Under the pieces are notes generated by a model, which worked only from the letters and a program-made list of their open reading frames with translations, made no database searches and had not been told where the DNA came from. The translations under genes were made by a program, and so were the position numbers. From positions 62,001-126,000 of the forward strand of contig CAJUEW010000008.1 of NCBI GenBank assembly GCA_910585465.1: a DNA stretch of 64,000 nt. The letters are read 5' to 3'. This DNA is from an uncultured Lachnospiraceae bacterium (GTDB lineage Bacteria > Bacillota > Clostridia > Lachnospirales > Lachnospiraceae). This document shows positions 62,533-64,000 of this stretch, in pieces; position 1 is the first letter of the stretch, and every line of letters begins with the position of its first letter.

Positions 62533-63010
62533 AAGCCTTTTGAAAGAAGCGGACAGGGAAAACTATCTGGATATGTGCTGGAGCCGCCTGGCAGACGGTG
62601 AACTGCTGGACGGTGAAGATGTCTGTATTGATTTAACAAATTTATCTGACATCAGGTTATCGGCGGATGGTTTGCAAAATTGTAAGAGTATTCTGGAATG
62701 CTATATAAGCCATGGTCTGTTAAAGCGGGTATATGTGCTCATGTGCGAAACTGAAAGAATGAACTGCGGAATCAATAACTATGCGAAAATGCTTCGGAGA
62801 ATGACGGCATTCCAGCTTTTGAAAGCACACTTGAAAATGAAACCAAGTGAGGATGCGGCAGTATACATCCGGGCAGAACTCTGGAATCGCTCCATATTCG
62901 CGGAGGCTGTGAGAAAGGTAAAATATGGTTGTACACGGTTGTATGTGAAAATAAAGTATCATCATCTTTTCAACGCTGTCAAAAACGCAGTCGAGGAAGG
63001 AACCCTGTAG
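62456..63010 (+). CDS. Hypothetical mobile-element protein (184 aa)
   Basis: A 184-residue protein starting MSRVVEEILTAIRQREDLGI, mostly helical, with a Cys-containing middle (LQNCKSILECYISHGLLKRV) and a basic C-terminal segment (KYGCTRLYVKIKYHHLFNAV). ATG 62456 has GGAGG 8 bases upstream; an earlier in-frame ATG at 62435 is less likely. No family is recognised. It overlaps the previous frame by 77 bases, a compactness usual in phage early regions. Confidence 0.6.
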   Translation: MSRVVEEILTAIRQREDLGIPMVSLRSLLKEADRENYLDMCWSRLADGELLDGEDVCIDLTNLSDIRLSADGLQNCKSILECYISHGLLKRVYVLMCETERMNCGINNYAKMLRRMTAFQLLKAHLKMKPSEDAAVYIRAELWNRSIFAEAVRKVKYGCTRLYVKIKYHHLFNAVKNAVEEGTL

Positions 63011-63084
63011 AGCTGCCCGATACCGGGAAGAGAAACTATATAGTCAGAAATTCGAGGATTTTCGAGGAAGTAACAGGAGGGTAT

Positions 63085-63915
63085 ATGTTCTGTGTAATTC
63101 AGGAGATAAGCGTCCGGAGAGCTTCAGTAGGCGGTTGCCGGATGCTGGAAGTATATGAGAATCATGCCACCATAAATGGTATACATTACTGCTACTACCG
63201 CTATCGGAAGAGTAAAGAGCGCTTCGAGCGGCCGATAAAGAAAGCATACCGGGTCAGCATACATAAGAGTTACCGGGAGGACGGAAAGGTTCGTAAAAAG
63301 CAGACTGTGATCTGCACGATCAATTATTACGATGTTGTTGACGGCTTTAGCTGGTTTGGAGATCATATCAGAGGCAGCCTGGAAGCGAAAGCGGATGCCC
63401 TTGGATTGACAGAGGGGGAGCTCTGCAAGATGGTCGAGACGAAGCTGCAGCCAATTATAGACCAGATCAAGGCAGAATATGAGCAGACAGAAGAGTATGC
63501 AGCCAGTCAGGAGCATGACCGCATTATCAGGGAATGGGGCGAAAAGCGGGAAGCCTTTGCAAAAAAATACAGCGTTGATCTGGATGAATACGACCGCTGC
63601 TATGATGTATTTGGCACTCTTCGCAATCCCGAACATCTTGAAAAGATAAAAGCAGACTGTGAAGCCCGGAAGGAATACGAGAAAAAGAGCCGGGAAAGCT
63701 GGCGTAGTTATTATGAGGATTTCCGACGTAACTACAGCGGGGAAAGTGGTTATTGTGGAAATTCTGCAAATACCTGCAGCGCCGGGGATAAGACAGTATT
63801 CAAGAAGTTTTATCGGGTATTGGCAAAAGCATTTCACCCGGACAGCAACCCGGATACGGACACAAGTGAGGAAATGAAGGTACTGAATCGGTTAAAGAAT
63901 GACTGGGGCCTGTAG
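63085..63915 (+). CDS. Mobile-element protein with a C-terminal J-domain-like segment
   Basis: A 276-residue protein of unknown function. The N-terminal half has MFCVIQEISVRRASVGGCRM and a Tyr/Arg-rich stretch ending in a KKAYRVSIHKSYREDGKVRK motif. A helical charged middle follows (about 110-230). The C-terminus (about 240-276) reads FYRVLAKAFHPDSNPDTDTS then EEMKVLNRLKNDWGL, resembling the core of a DnaJ domain with the HPD signature. Such a domain would stimulate host DnaK. AGGAGG precedes the ATG at 63085; a longer in-frame extension overlaps the previous gene. Confidence 0.65.
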   Translation: MFCVIQEISVRRASVGGCRMLEVYENHATINGIHYCYYRYRKSKERFERPIKKAYRVSIHKSYREDGKVRKKQTVICTINYYDVVDGFSWFGDHIRGSLEAKADALGLTEGELCKMVETKLQPIIDQIKAEYEQTEEYAASQEHDRIIREWGEKREAFAKKYSVDLDEYDRCYDVFGTLRNPEHLEKIKADCEARKEYEKKSRESWRSYYEDFRRNYSGESGYCGNSANTCSAGDKTVFKKFYRVLAKAFHPDSNPDTDTSEEMKVLNRLKNDWGL

Positions 63916-64000
63916 TTATCGCACATGGGGACGAGGTAACTACAGCAGCCCCATAAAGAAAGTCACCCGCTGCCGGGTGGAAAGGGGCGATTCTGGCAGC
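63916..64000. other. Window end, intergenic with hairpin
   Basis: The last 85 bases carry no complete frame. CACCCG...CGGGTG at about 63964-63978 forms a short hairpin followed by GAAAGGGGCG. It may be a leader of the next gene, which lies outside the window. Confidence 0.4.

Noticed and set aside
1..64000. CRISPR array
   Set aside because: No regularly spaced repeats of 24-40 bp were seen; repeats found are palindromes, DnaA boxes or short direct repeats.

Overview
The window reads as a chromosome segment of a low-to-mid GC, endospore-forming, Gram-positive anaerobe of class Clostridia, most likely family Lachnospiraceae. This rests on spoVG and spoVT, the GlgC/GlgD pair, the lysS-greA, dnaE-pfkA-trmH and pth-mfd-spoVT neighbourhoods, AGGAGG-type ribosome binding sites, a SAM-I riboswitch before metK and a FatA-like acyl-ACP thioesterase. 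The species cannot be named from the sequence alone.

Layout. 1-2.4 kb: the start of a LysR regulator, a MATE exporter and a half-size EamA transporter. 2.7-9.9 kb: a type I restriction-modification island (hsdR, a 40-codon small ORF not usually annotated, hsdM, hsdS). It abuts a broken Rpn/PD-(D/E)XK transposase fragment on one side and a stop-interrupted HTH gene with palindromes on the other. 10-38.3 kb: a long minus-strand housekeeping block. It holds lysS-greA; dusB-DUF6145-birA; argF; an SPFH/NfeD pair; a SleB-like hydrolase; dnaE-pfkA-trmH; cvfB and an acyl-ACP thioesterase; tRNA-Gln; and spoVG-pth-mfd-two foldase lipoproteins-pncB-spoVT, which partly keeps the Bacillus spoVG-pth-mfd-spoVT order, followed upstream by glgC-glgD. 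38.6-45.9 kb, plus strand: murC, a dnaD-dnaC primosome pair preceded by tandem DnaA boxes, prs, and an ATP-grasp ligase with an alpha/beta hydrolase.

46-58.4 kb is mixed. It holds an ArsC/Spx-like protein, a cyclophilin lipoprotein, class II aldolase, a trigger-factor-like lipoprotein gene broken by an in-frame amber codon, a conserved membrane protein, a two-component system, the SAM riboswitch with metK, an OGG1-type glycosylase, a DUF134/NifX-like fusion, an SGNH hydrolase with a YjbR protein, and a lone flagellin gene. After an isochorismatase-family gene, 59.6-64 kb is the left end of a prophage or integrative element: divergent XRE repressor and excisionase-like gene over a palindromic operator, replisome organiser, DnaC-like loader and three unknown proteins. 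Its integrase lies outside the window.

Points most worth following: the translationally coupled small ORF inside the R-M operon, the tandem DnaA boxes before dnaD-dnaC, an orphan promoter-to-terminator unit near 26.6 kb with two ribosome-binding-like sites but only tiny ORFs, the amber-split foldase gene, the divergent lone flagellin, and the ATP-grasp/hydrolase pair of unknown substrate.
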